A DNA stretch of 15,985 nucleotides, from the NCBI GenBank assembly GCA_964425105.1, contig CAYRLE010000057.1, positions 1-15,985 of the forward strand, read 5' to 3'. This document shows, piece after piece, positions 1 to 7,086 of the stretch. Source of the stretch: S012-109 sp964425105. Lineage in GTDB: Bacteria; Pseudomonadota; Gammaproteobacteria; SZUA-140. Both the position numbers and the translations under genes were made by a program. How positions within the stretch are numbered: position 1 is the stretch's first letter; each line of letters starts with the position of its first letter. The notes under the pieces were generated by a model. The model was given only the letters and a program-made list of their open reading frames with translations. It made no database searches and was not told where the DNA came from.

Positions 1-174
1 GTGAGAAGCAACAGCAACAGCGTTTCCCATACCGGTATCAATCGTCGGAGCGCACGTTTTAACAGAATCCGTAGTGCCAACCGCGCTGCGAGGGCAAACA
101 CGAATAGCGTTGCTCGTACCGGGGCTAAACGCAGAAGTTTTCGTTTCCGTGGCCGTCACGGTCGGCGGCGATGA
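1..174 (+). CDS. C-terminal part of an arginine-rich protein (5' end outside window)
   Basis: The first reading frame is open from the window edge to a TGA at 172-174, giving 57 residues. About 17 are Arg, with many Ser and Asn and no Asp or Glu. It ends in a basic run (RGRHGRRR). The composition and the RGRHG/RNRHG-type ending closely resemble the tail of the next gene, which has a signal peptide, so I infer two tandem paralogues. The GTG at position 1 may be internal; the true start is probably upstream. No family is recognised. A nucleic-acid-binding or polyanion-binding role would fit the charge but is not shown. Confidence 0.55.
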   Translation: MRSNSNSVSHTGINRRSARFNRIRSANRAARANTNSVARTGAKRRSFRFRGRHGRRR

Positions 175-242
175 TCTAAATGGATAACAGCATCTGCTAT
201 GATTGCTGTCACGAAATTTGAACAAATGAGGAGAGTAAGAAA

Positions 243-599
243 ATGAAGATTCCCATGATCTCGAAATACTCGATGGGTATCGTCGCGGCACTCACGCTGG
301 CAGCCCTGCCGTTGGTGGTTTCTGCCAAGACTGTCGCGCCGTCAAGTTCTATCGACACTTTTCGTCTGGCCGTTCAGGCCCCTGCCGGGGCTGATCTGAG
401 CACCGCTTCGGATCAGGCAGTGAAAGTGGCGCGTCGTATCCGCCGCACTTTTCGTGGGCTACAGCGAGGCGGCTGGCGCACCTTCAGGAACCGCCATGGC
501 GGGCGCAGCACGAACCGTATTTTTACCAATGTGCATTCCCGTAGCGGGCGTTTTCGCAGTTCCCGCCGGATCAGAAATCGTCATGGTAGTTTTCGTTGA
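243..599 (+). CDS. Secreted arginine-rich small protein of unknown function
   Basis: 118 residues. The start is supported by GAGGAG at 228-233, nine bases before the ATG. Residues 1 to about 28 look like a Sec signal peptide: basic N-region, hydrophobic core (GIVAALTLAALPLVV) and a likely cleavage after VSA. A low-charge linker follows. The last 57 residues contain 19 Arg and no acidic residue or Lys, with repeated short patterns such as RNRHG, FRxxR and RxFR. The mature protein should therefore be an exported polycation. It lies 68 bp after another arginine-rich reading frame and is followed by a strong terminator, so the pair may share a transcript. No family is recognised. Possibilities are envelope or extracellular polyanion binding, an antimicrobial-like peptide, or a structural protein; none can be chosen from sequence alone. 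Confidence 0.75.
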   Translation: MKIPMISKYSMGIVAALTLAALPLVVSAKTVAPSSSIDTFRLAVQAPAGADLSTASDQAVKVARRIRRTFRGLQRGGWRTFRNRHGGRSTNRIFTNVHSRSGRFRSSRRIRNRHGSFR

Positions 600-622
600 T
601 TGACAATCTACCCCTCAACCCC

Positions 623-652
623 AAAAAACCCCGGATCATTCCGGGGTTTTTT
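623..652 (+). terminator. Intrinsic terminator after the arginine-rich gene
   Basis: Seven-bp GC-rich stem CCCCGGA (629-635) with TCCGGGG (640-646), loop TCAT, then T6 (647-652). The six A's at 623-628 can pair with the T-run, so it could work in both directions. It begins 24 bp after the stop of the 118-aa gene. Confidence 0.9.
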
Positions 653-899
653 GTCTGCGGTCCGCAGAGAAGGCCATGGTTTGTCGATGAAAATAGTGGG
701 AAAGCCAGGATCGTCTTGGCGACTGGTGGCGGCTCCAGTGATATTGTGCCATGCTGACCACAGCGTCGCCTGAAGTTGGCCAGGTGGTGGCCGACAACCG
801 AACCCAACGCCCGGAGACTGGTTTCATTGGGTGGCAGGCTATTGCCTTGAGTGATATGAGAATGAGCGTTTCTTTATATTTGCCTTATGGGTGTGCAGA

Positions 900-1409
900 G
901 TGGACAGCCTGATGCAGATGCTGATGGAGGAAGCTGCGCTCTGGCTGCCAAAAATGATCGGCGTCATCCTGATTGCCGTGGTCTTCTTTGCTGCGGCGAA
1001 GATCATCAGGCGTCTGATTGTAAAGGCAGCAGAACGCCTGCAATTCGAGGGAAACCTGGTCTCTCTTCTTGCCCGTACCAGCAATGTCATTATCATCGTC
1101 ATCGGCCTCGTTACAGTGCTCGGCACCTTGGGTGTCGATGTCTCTGCGCTGGTGGCTGGCCTGGGCCTGACGGGCTTTGCCCTTGGCTTCGCGCTGAAAG
1201 ACACGATTGCCAATCTGTTGTCCGGTGTCCTGATTCTGCTTTACCGGCCCTTCGAGATTGGCAACCGTATCAGAATAGCCAGCTATGAGGGTGTGGTCGT
1301 TGCTATTGACATGCGCTATACGGTGATTGATGCTGAAGGCGCCAAGGTCCTGATCCCGAATGCGAAGCTGTTTACAGACCCGATTACGGTGTTGAGCGCT
1401 TCGCCTTGA
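900..1409 (+). CDS. Short MscS-family mechanosensitive channel
   Basis: About 169 residues. There are two N-terminal hydrophobic helices (from WLPKMIGVILIAVVFF and NVIIIVIGLVTVLGTL). They are followed by the glycine/alanine-rich pore helix and its hinge (VAGLGLTGFALGFALKD, then ANLLSGVLILLYRPFEIGN) and the small beta domain ending in the conserved IPN motif (KVLIPNAKLF). This is the pore plus beta module of the MscS family, which releases small solutes under hypo-osmotic stress from the inner membrane. The protein stops about 13 residues after IPN, so the C-terminal alpha-beta vestibule of E. coli MscS (286 aa) is absent. No continuation is visible in any frame after the stop. The start is uncertain: GTG 900 gives a family-like MDSL start, GTG 891 and ATG 912 are alternatives, and none has a strong Shine-Dalgarno. 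Confidence 0.8.
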   Translation: MDSLMQMLMEEAALWLPKMIGVILIAVVFFAAAKIIRRLIVKAAERLQFEGNLVSLLARTSNVIIIVIGLVTVLGTLGVDVSALVAGLGLTGFALGFALKDTIANLLSGVLILLYRPFEIGNRIRIASYEGVVVAIDMRYTVIDAEGAKVLIPNAKLFTDPITVLSASP

Positions 1410-1524
1410 ATCTTCCTGCCGCCGAGTCGACTTGCAAGCGCCCTGTCACGAGCCCCGGTGCCGGTCAGCTTTCTGCGCATTGCATTTGGGCCCTGCATTC
1501 GAAGCTATGGAGTCCACTATACTG

Positions 1525-1551
1525 TTGCGAGCGCTTTCGATAGGCTATAAA
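1525..1551 (+). promoter_or_regulatory. Possible sigma-70 promoter for the DUF2231 gene
   Basis: TTGCGA (1525-1530) and TATAAA (1546-1551) are separated by only 15 bp, about 55 bp before the DUF2231 start. The spacing is shorter than optimal, so this is a weak call. TATACT at 1518-1523 is an alternative -10 without a good -35. Confidence 0.3.
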
Positions 1552-1606
1552 AGCCCCCTTTGAGCACTGCATTGATCATTCTGGTAAGTGATGTGGGAGA
1601 AAGATA

Positions 1607-2071
1607 ATGATAGACATTGCACATATACATCCAATGTTAGTTCATTTCCCGATTGTATTGTTTCTGATCGCCGTTTCCGTTGACTTCCTTGTGCTGCTGA
1701 AGCGGGGTGATCTGGCTGCAAAAGACTGTTTGCCAACTGTCGGCTTGAGTGCATTGTTACTGGCCGCGCTGGCAGCAGCAATTGCTGCAGTATTTGGCGA
1801 CATTGCTCTGGACAAAGCAGTTGACCTTGGTTTTGACAAGGCGCCGCTGGAGAGACATGAAGAGTTGGGTCTCACAACGCTATCGATACTGGTCGGCCTT
1901 GCCATCTGGCACACGTTGGCGCGCTGGCGAGGCATGCAGCTCAATGCAGCCATGGGCTGGGTATTCTTCGCCATCTCCCTGGTAGGAATCGGTGTCCTGG
2001 TGACGGCAGCCTATTTTGGCGGTGAGCTTGTCTACAATCTTGGGGTCAATGTTGCACCTGTGCGCCCATAA
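1607..2071 (+). CDS. DUF2231 family inner-membrane protein
   Basis: 154 residues, preceded by GGGAGA at 1595-1600. The N-terminal HPMLVHFPI (8-16) opens the first membrane helix and is the hallmark of DUF2231. Three further hydrophobic segments follow (about 44-64, 88-105, 116-136). The C-terminus has the family-like AAYFGGELVYNLGV (134-147). His8, His13 and His84 are candidate metal or haem ligands, but the family's biochemical role is not established and I do not assign one. The gene stands alone between the MscS-like gene and zwf with gaps of roughly 200 and 145 bp, so it is probably a separate transcription unit. Confidence 0.85.
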   Translation: MIDIAHIHPMLVHFPIVLFLIAVSVDFLVLLKRGDLAAKDCLPTVGLSALLLAALAAAIAAVFGDIALDKAVDLGFDKAPLERHEELGLTTLSILVGLAIWHTLARWRGMQLNAAMGWVFFAISLVGIGVLVTAAYFGGELVYNLGVNVAPVRP

Positions 2072-2217
2072 GGTCTGCAGGTGAAGTGTTAGAGGCAATG
2101 GCCTGCGCCGAGGTCTCCGGCCCAAGGTCACTGCCAGATTCATGGAGAAAAACATTACGATTGTTGTTGGTCGTGCAGAAATCGAACTAGTCTGGCCATA
2201 GAAAGAGGGGCGCTGAG

Positions 2218-3627
2218 ATGGATAATAGCCAGGGTCGCACCGCCACTTCGGATGCGTTGGTGCTGTTTGGTGTGACCGGCGACCTCGCCCACAAAAAGAT
2301 ATTTCCAGCACTCTATGCCATGGCCAAGCGCGGGGTTCTAGATGTACCGGTGATCGGGGTCGCCGTCTCGCAATGGAGCTTACCACAGCTGCGCGAGTAC
2401 GCACGGGACGCCATAGAGAAATCCGGCAAGGTCGATGACGAGCGGGCCCTTGATCATCTTCTTTCCCTGCTCGCCTATGTCAGTGGTGATTACAACGATT
2501 CGGCCACCTTCAAAGCGCTCAAGAAGGCGCTTGGCAATGCCTCGCGCCCGGCGCATTATCTCGCCATTCCACCCGAGATGTTCACGACGGTTGTAGAAGG
2601 GCTGGGCAGGGAGGGCCTGGCCGAACAGGCGCGTGTCATCGTTGAAAAACCATTCGGGCGCGATCTGGCGTCTGCGCGGGACCTCAACCGTGTCCTGCGA
2701 TCTGTTTTTACGGAGGACGCGATCTTCCGCATCGATCATTTCCTCGGCAAGGAAGCGATCATGAACATCCTCTATTTCCGCTTCGCCAATACCTTTCTGG
2801 AACCGGTTTGGAATCGCAACTATGTGGCCAGTGTACAAATCACTCTATCGGAGGCCTTCGGCGTACAGGGACGCGGCACGTTTTACGAGAGCGCAGGCTG
2901 CCTGCGCGACGTCATCCAGAATCATCTGTTTCAGATCGTCGCGCTGCTGGCCATGGAGCCGCCGGCCTATCAGGGGTTTGATGCCGTGCATGCCGAGAAA
3001 CACAAAATCTTTCGCGCCATGCGTCCGCTCGAGCCCGACGATCTGGTGCGCGGCCAGTACCGCGGTTACCGCGATGAGCCGGGGGTGGCGAAGAACTCCG
3101 ATGTCGAGACATTCTGTGCCCTGCGCTTGTTCATCGATTCGTGGCGCTGGCAAGGTGTACCGTGGTACCTGCGCTCCGGAAAATGTCTGGCCCGAACCAT
3201 GGCAGAGATCCTGGTGGAGCTGAAGCCCCCGCCGCAACGGCTTTTCGACGACTCGGCCCCGGTGAACGGGCGCGCCAACTATTTACGCTTTCGGCTCTCA
3301 CCCCGTACTGCTATCGCCCTCGCCGCACGTGTCAAGCGCGCAGGAAAGGCGTTCACCGGCGACCAGCGTGAGCTCTTTCTGCTCAACGAGCAGCCGGACA
3401 AAGAGTCCCCCTATGAGCGGCTGCTGGGAGACGCCATGGCCGGTGACGGGGCGTTATTCGCCCGTGAGAGTTGCATTGAAGCCGCTTGGGCGGCAGTCGA
3501 TCCAGTCCTGACAACGCACCACCGGGTGGTACCATACGAGCCCGGCAGCTGGGGGCCGGAACAGGCTGACGCACTTATCGCCGCGGACGGGGGCTGGCAC
3601 AACCCCGTGGCTGAGGAGGCGGAATGA
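2218..3627 (+). CDS. zwf: Glucose-6-phosphate 1-dehydrogenase
   Basis: 469 residues (E. coli Zwf is 491). It oxidises glucose 6-phosphate to 6-phosphogluconolactone with NAD(P)+, the entry to the oxidative pentose phosphate and Entner-Doudoroff routes. The dinucleotide-binding loop is GVTGDLA (18-24; most homologues have GATGDLA). EKPFG is at 143-147. The substrate-binding signature is RIDHFLGKE (171-179; usual form RIDHYLGKE). His174 and His236 (in IQNHLFQ) match the catalytic histidines known from the Leuconostoc enzyme. VPWYLRSGKCL lies in the C-terminal domain. GAGGGG at 2205-2210 supports the start. The stop overlaps the next start (ATGA at 3624-3627), so the broken HAD gene was translationally coupled to zwf. 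No pgl, edd or gnd is adjacent. Confidence 0.97.
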   Translation: MDNSQGRTATSDALVLFGVTGDLAHKKIFPALYAMAKRGVLDVPVIGVAVSQWSLPQLREYARDAIEKSGKVDDERALDHLLSLLAYVSGDYNDSATFKALKKALGNASRPAHYLAIPPEMFTTVVEGLGREGLAEQARVIVEKPFGRDLASARDLNRVLRSVFTEDAIFRIDHFLGKEAIMNILYFRFANTFLEPVWNRNYVASVQITLSEAFGVQGRGTFYESAGCLRDVIQNHLFQIVALLAMEPPAYQGFDAVHAEKHKIFRAMRPLEPDDLVRGQYRGYRDEPGVAKNSDVETFCALRLFIDSWRWQGVPWYLRSGKCLARTMAEILVELKPPPQRLFDDSAPVNGRANYLRFRLSPRTAIALAARVKRAGKAFTGDQRELFLLNEQPDKESPYERLLGDAMAGDGALFARESCIEAAWAAVDPVLTTHHRVVPYEPGSWGPEQADALIAADGGWHNPVAEEAE

Positions 3628-4182
3628 CTGCGCCCGACGAGGTGGTTTTCCTGTTGGACGTCGATAACACCTTACTCAAGGAACCTCTGATTAATTCTGG
3701 GCTGGATGGATGGCGAGATGAAATGTTCCGGATCAAGGCGAAAAGCGCAGGTAATAGCGTGCTATTGCCAAGATTTTCAACGCCGAGCCGGGATATTTCA
3801 GCCGCTAGACACCGGTTCATGAATTAATCAGAGGTTCCTCAACAATGATCACATCGTAGCAGACCTTGACGATCATCTACAGCGGCAGTTCGGCCTCGAT
3901 AGCCGGGACCGGTATTGGGCGATTTTCGAAGAACTCCGCCTTGAGCACGGCTACGCAGACTATCTGGGCGCTTTGCAGCGCTACCGGCTGGAGGACTTGA
4001 ACGACCCGCGCCTGCTGCTCATGTCTTCCTTTCTGGTGGACTATCCGTTTGCAAGGCGGATTTATCCCGGCGCGCTCGGCCTCATTCAGCATCTTCGTAG
4101 ACGGGGGGCTACGGTGATCCTGTCGGATGGCGATGTGGTGTTCGAGCCACGCAAGATTCAGCGCTCCGCTTTGGGAGGGTGA
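3624..4182 (+). pseudogene. HAD-family hydrolase gene, interrupted by a foldback element and truncated by deletion
   Basis: The gene starts at an ATGA overlap with zwf behind GAGGAGG (3613-3619). Residues 8-18 carry HAD motif I (VFLLDVDNTLL, DxDxT type). After CTC the frame enters an inserted element and stops at 3825-3827. Past the element the frame is open from 3841 to a TGA at 4180 (DRYWAIFEELRLEHGYADYL... ILSDGDVVFEPRKIQRS). Deleting the element and one TCAA gives continuous DVDNTLL-NNDHIVADLDDHL, as expected for an intact HAD phosphatase. The 3' end is also lost: similarity stops at KIQRS (about 4167), where alpha-glucan phosphorylase sequence begins, so roughly the last quarter of the usual ~230-aa protein is missing. 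The original substrate is unknown; coupling to zwf suggests a sugar phosphate. Confidence 0.85.
3680..3838. mobile_element. 159-bp foldback MITE-like element in the HAD gene
   Basis: The 18-bp perfect terminal inverted repeats are GGAACCTCTGATTAATTC (3680-3697) and its exact complement (3821-3838). The element is flanked by a 4-bp direct repeat TCAA (3676-3679 and 3839-3842). There is no internal coding capacity. The interior is itself a long imperfect palindrome. A 9-bp stem (3750-3758 with 3761-3769, loop GT) lies at the centre, GAAAA/TTTTC pairs at 3740-3744/3774-3778, and both arms contain TGAAAT followed by CCGG at matching distances. This is a miniature inverted-repeat element that must be mobilised by a transposase encoded elsewhere. 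The GGAACCTCTG-type end and 4-bp duplication remind me of IS5-group elements, but that family assignment is only a guess. Confidence 0.9.
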
Positions 4183-4298
4183 AGATAGACACGGATGGCC
4201 GTCAGCATGTATTTGAAGTTCAAGTGTATCTCGATATACCGCACCGGGACGATGTGGCGGTACCCATGGAGAATTCGTGTATCCTATGGCAGGAGTGA
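4164..4298 (+). pseudogene. Remnant of the 3' end of an alpha-glucan (glycogen) phosphorylase gene
   Basis: A frame running through the HAD stop reads LRFGRVKIDTDG, then RQHVFEVQVYLD, then IPHRDDVAVPMENSCILWQE and TGA at 4296-4298. From memory of the DUF3417-containing alpha-glucan phosphorylases, LRFGxVKVxTxG-xQHVFEVQVYLD lies near their C-terminus and xIPxxxxVAVPxExxxILWQ is their very end. About 50 residues normally between them are missing, at about 4236. The scrap therefore records two deletions: one fusing the HAD gene to the phosphorylase tail (junction about 4164-4167) and one internal. It has no start signal of its own and should not yield a functional enzyme. The family call rests on motif recognition only. 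Confidence 0.65.
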
Positions 4299-4309
4299 TT
4301 AGAGGTTCC
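4296..4309 (+). repeat. Partial copy of the foldback element's terminal repeat
   Basis: AGAGGTTCC at 4301-4309 is identical to the outer nine bases of the right-hand end of the 159-bp element, in the same orientation. Over the full 18 positions (4292-4309) 14 match. It begins within three bases of the phosphorylase remnant's stop. No matching left end or element body is seen, so it could be a solo end left by a deletion, or chance. Confidence 0.4.
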
Positions 4310-4365
4310 TAAGATATAAGGTACCGACATATATCCAGTTCAATAGTTTGGAGAAGGTGAGAGAT

Positions 4366-4962
4366 ATGGATGCCACGTTAATTACTATCCTGATTCTTGT
4401 TGTGCTGATTGTTTTTTATGTAATCGCAATATTTAACAAACTGGTTACGCTGAAGAATCGTTATCAAAACGCCTTTGCGCAGATTGAGGTGCAGTTGAAG
4501 CGCCGTTACGACCTGATACCCAATCTTATCGAGACCGCGAAGGGTTATATCAAGCACGAACGCGAAACCCTGGAGGCAGTGGTCCAGGCGCGCAACATGG
4601 CGCAAAATATGCTGTCATCGGCAGCGGCAGATCCGGGCAATGCCGAGGCAATAAAGGGGCTGAGTGGCGCCGAAGGAAAACTGGCTGGCGCCCTGATGAA
4701 TTTTAATATGGTGATGGAGGCCTATCCGGACCTCAAGGCCAACCAGAACATGATGCAATTAAGTGAAGAGCTTGTCTCTACAGAAAATAAGGTCTCATTC
4801 GCCAGGCAGGCCTTCAACGACCAGGTGATGGCCTATAACACCTATAAGCAGACGTTTCCTCCGGTCTTCTTTGCTGCACGTTTTGGCCATGCCGCGGATG
4901 CGACCCTGCTGGAATTTGAAGATAGCGCTGCAATACAGGCAGCACCTAAAGTATCGTTCTAG
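4366..4962 (+). CDS. lemA: LemA family membrane-anchored protein
   Basis: 198 residues from the ATG at 4366, which follows a purine-rich GGAGAAGGTGAGAG stretch (4350-4363). In-frame TTG 4348 and GTG 4357 are less likely starts. One N-terminal membrane helix (about residues 4-22) is followed by the LemA signature (NRYQNAFAQIEVQLKRR, then YDLIPNLIETAKGYIKHE) and a long helical domain to NTYKQTFPPVFFAARFG. LemA proteins are membrane-anchored helical bundles of poorly defined function and are often encoded next to M48 or TPM-domain proteins, as here. The M48 peptidase begins 27 bp downstream, so a shared transcript and a joint membrane function are likely. Confidence 0.93.
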   Translation: MDATLITILILVVLIVFYVIAIFNKLVTLKNRYQNAFAQIEVQLKRRYDLIPNLIETAKGYIKHERETLEAVVQARNMAQNMLSSAAADPGNAEAIKGLSGAEGKLAGALMNFNMVMEAYPDLKANQNMMQLSEELVSTENKVSFARQAFNDQVMAYNTYKQTFPPVFFAARFGHAADATLLEFEDSAAIQAAPKVSF

Positions 4963-4989
4963 TCGCAGCCATATGGTCTGATATCTGAA

Positions 4990-6921
4990 ATGAACTTCTT
5001 TGAATCGCAAGACCGTGTTCGCAAAAACACAGTTCAGCTCGTCTTCCTGTTTGTGCTGGCAGTGGTCGCCTTGATCATCATGACCAACCTCCTGGTCATG
5101 GTGGTGTTTGGTTATATCAACAGTGAACAAATTCAAGATGGTGGGGCATTGCTCCGGCAGATCGACTGGCGGACATTTGCCACTGTCAGCATCGGCGTAG
5201 GCGCCGTAGTGCTGGTAGGTAGCCTCTATAAGATCATGGCCCTGTCGGCCGGGGGTAAGACTGTTGCGGAGGCCCTGGGTGGGCGATTGATTCCGCAAAA
5301 CACGGATGACTTGAAGCAGCGCAAACTGCTAAACATAGTGGAGGAAATGGCCATTGCATCCGGTACGCCGGCACCACCTGTCTATCTGCTGGTGGATGAG
5401 CCGGGCATTAACGCCTTTGCAGCAGGTTTTTCGCCGCGCGATGCCGTCATCGGTGTTACCCAAGGGGCGATCGATCACTTGAGTCGTGATCAGTTGCAGG
5501 GCGTCATCGCCCATGAGTTCAGCCATATTTTCAATGGTGATATGCGGCTCAATATCCGCCTGATGGGGGTGCTGAATGGCATCCTGATTATCGGCATTAT
5601 CGGCTACTATATGTTGTATTCTGCTTCTTATTCGAGGCGTGGTCGGAGTAGCGACAAGGGTGCGGGCGGACTACTGGCACTGGCTATTGGGCTGATGGTC
5701 ATCGGTTTCGCCGGTACCTTCTTCGGAAACCTGATCAAGGCCGCGGTGAGCCGGCAGCGTGAATACCTGGCGGATGCCACAGCGGTGCAGTTTACCCGCA
5801 ACCCGGAGGGGATTGCGGGCGCATTGAAACGAATTGGAGGGCTCGAGTTTGGTTCCAGAGTGGAGAACCCGGCCGCCCCCGAAGTCAGTCATGCGTTTTT
5901 TGCTCAGGGCGTATCCGGTTTTATGCAATCGTTGTCCGCCACGCATCCTCCTCTGGCCAAGCGCATCCTGCGCATCGACCCCCGCTGGGACGGAGAGTTT
6001 GATTCTTCCGATAACGCCGACGTGCCCCGGGATGAGGTTGAGCGTGTTAAAAGCGAGGCTGTAACGCGCAAAGAATTTATCAAGAATATTGCTGTGGGCG
6101 CTGCAATGACAGACCTCAAAAATGTGATTGATCAAATAGGTAACCTCAACCCGGAAGCAATCAGTCACGCGCGCACATTGATAACAGAATTGCCCATGGC
6201 TATTAGAGAGACTGCCCGGGAACCCTATGGTGCCCGCGCCGTGATTTATTCGCTGGCGCTCGATTCGCAACATGAACTGCGCGCCCGGCAACTGGAGCAT
6301 TTGCAAGCATATGCCGATCCGGACGTTTTCGTATTAATAGAGAAACTACTTCCGGAGATGAATGACCTGGATGTCAAATACCGTTTGCCGCTGATTAACA
6401 TCGCCGTGCCAGCGCTGAAGCAGTTGTCACTCGATCAGTATCAGGCCTTCAGGAGCAATCTAGTCGCGTTGATCGAAATGGATTCCAAAGTTGAGTTGTT
6501 GGAATGGTCGTTGCAGAAGATTCTCTTTAATCATCTGGATGGCCAGTTTTTCAAGACGGCGCGCACGCGTACGCGCTATTCCGATGTCGGCCGGCTGAAG
6601 AAGGAAGTCGAGCTTGTTCTATCGGTAATGGCCTATGCCGGCCAGCAGGGCCAAAAAGATGTTGAAGAAGCCTTCAATGCGGCTGCGAAAACGCTGGACA
6701 TCGGGGAGCTACACTTAATGGCGATAAACAAAATCAGTCTTGCTGATCTCGACCGCTCCCTGAAAAACCTGGAAAAGTTGAGGCCCCTGGCCAAGCCAAA
6801 ACTGCTGATGGCATGTGCTACCAGCATCGTGCATGATCAAATAATATCTTCTGTCGAAATCGAGTTGCTGCGTGCCTTTTCAGGTGCCCTTGATTGCCCA
6901 ATGCCGTCGATAGCATTGTGA
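4990..6921 (+). CDS. M48 family (HtpX-like) membrane zinc metalloprotease with long C-terminal extension
   Basis: 643 residues, more than twice the length of HtpX (about 290). Two N-terminal membrane helices (about 17-41 and 63-83) precede the catalytic domain. The zinc motif HEFSH is at 175-179 and the third ligand is Glu258 in SRQREYLADATA, matching the M48 ExxxD pattern. Two more hydrophobic segments lie between them (about 192-212 and 226-250). The domain reaches the THPPLAKRI motif near residue 320. From about 340 to the end is a predicted mostly helical region of unknown function, ending ELLRAFSGALDCPMP, which loosely recalls TerB-like helical domains. The active site should face the cytoplasm, as in HtpX, suggesting turnover of membrane proteins. 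It follows lemA by 27 bp without a clear Shine-Dalgarno. Confidence 0.93.
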   Translation: MNFFESQDRVRKNTVQLVFLFVLAVVALIIMTNLLVMVVFGYINSEQIQDGGALLRQIDWRTFATVSIGVGAVVLVGSLYKIMALSAGGKTVAEALGGRLIPQNTDDLKQRKLLNIVEEMAIASGTPAPPVYLLVDEPGINAFAAGFSPRDAVIGVTQGAIDHLSRDQLQGVIAHEFSHIFNGDMRLNIRLMGVLNGILIIGIIGYYMLYSASYSRRGRSSDKGAGGLLALAIGLMVIGFAGTFFGNLIKAAVSRQREYLADATAVQFTRNPEGIAGALKRIGGLEFGSRVENPAAPEVSHAFFAQGVSGFMQSLSATHPPLAKRILRIDPRWDGEFDSSDNADVPRDEVERVKSEAVTRKEFIKNIAVGAAMTDLKNVIDQIGNLNPEAISHARTLITELPMAIRETAREPYGARAVIYSLALDSQHELRARQLEHLQAYADPDVFVLIEKLLPEMNDLDVKYRLPLINIAVPALKQLSLDQYQAFRSNLVALIEMDSKVELLEWSLQKILFNHLDGQFFKTARTRTRYSDVGRLKKEVELVLSVMAYAGQQGQKDVEEAFNAAAKTLDIGELHLMAINKISLADLDRSLKNLEKLRPLAKPKLLMACATSIVHDQIISSVEIELLRAFSGALDCPMPSIAL

Positions 6922-7086
6922 CCATGGCAGGTGGCCTGTTGGATACATCAGGCGTGTCTAAGTTGAAGGTAAGACCCAGGGCCACTTCCTGGCGTAAGCT
7001 ATACAGCTTTGTCCTGCCATGAGCAGTTGTTCAAGGGACGAGGCTGTGCTGCGAATCTATTGTTCTTCGGGGTCGAGAAGGTCAGG

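Noticed and set aside
571..827. Two overlapping minus-strand frames downstream of the arginine-rich gene
   Set aside because: They cross the intrinsic terminator, have no ribosome-binding site and show no recognisable motif. I see no other structure of note in 653-890 beyond short weak inverted repeats.
2141..2200. 19-codon ORF (MEKNITIVVGRAEIELVWP) just upstream of zwf, a possible leader peptide
   Set aside because: No Shine-Dalgarno, no run of regulatory codons and no attenuator hairpin follows; likely chance.
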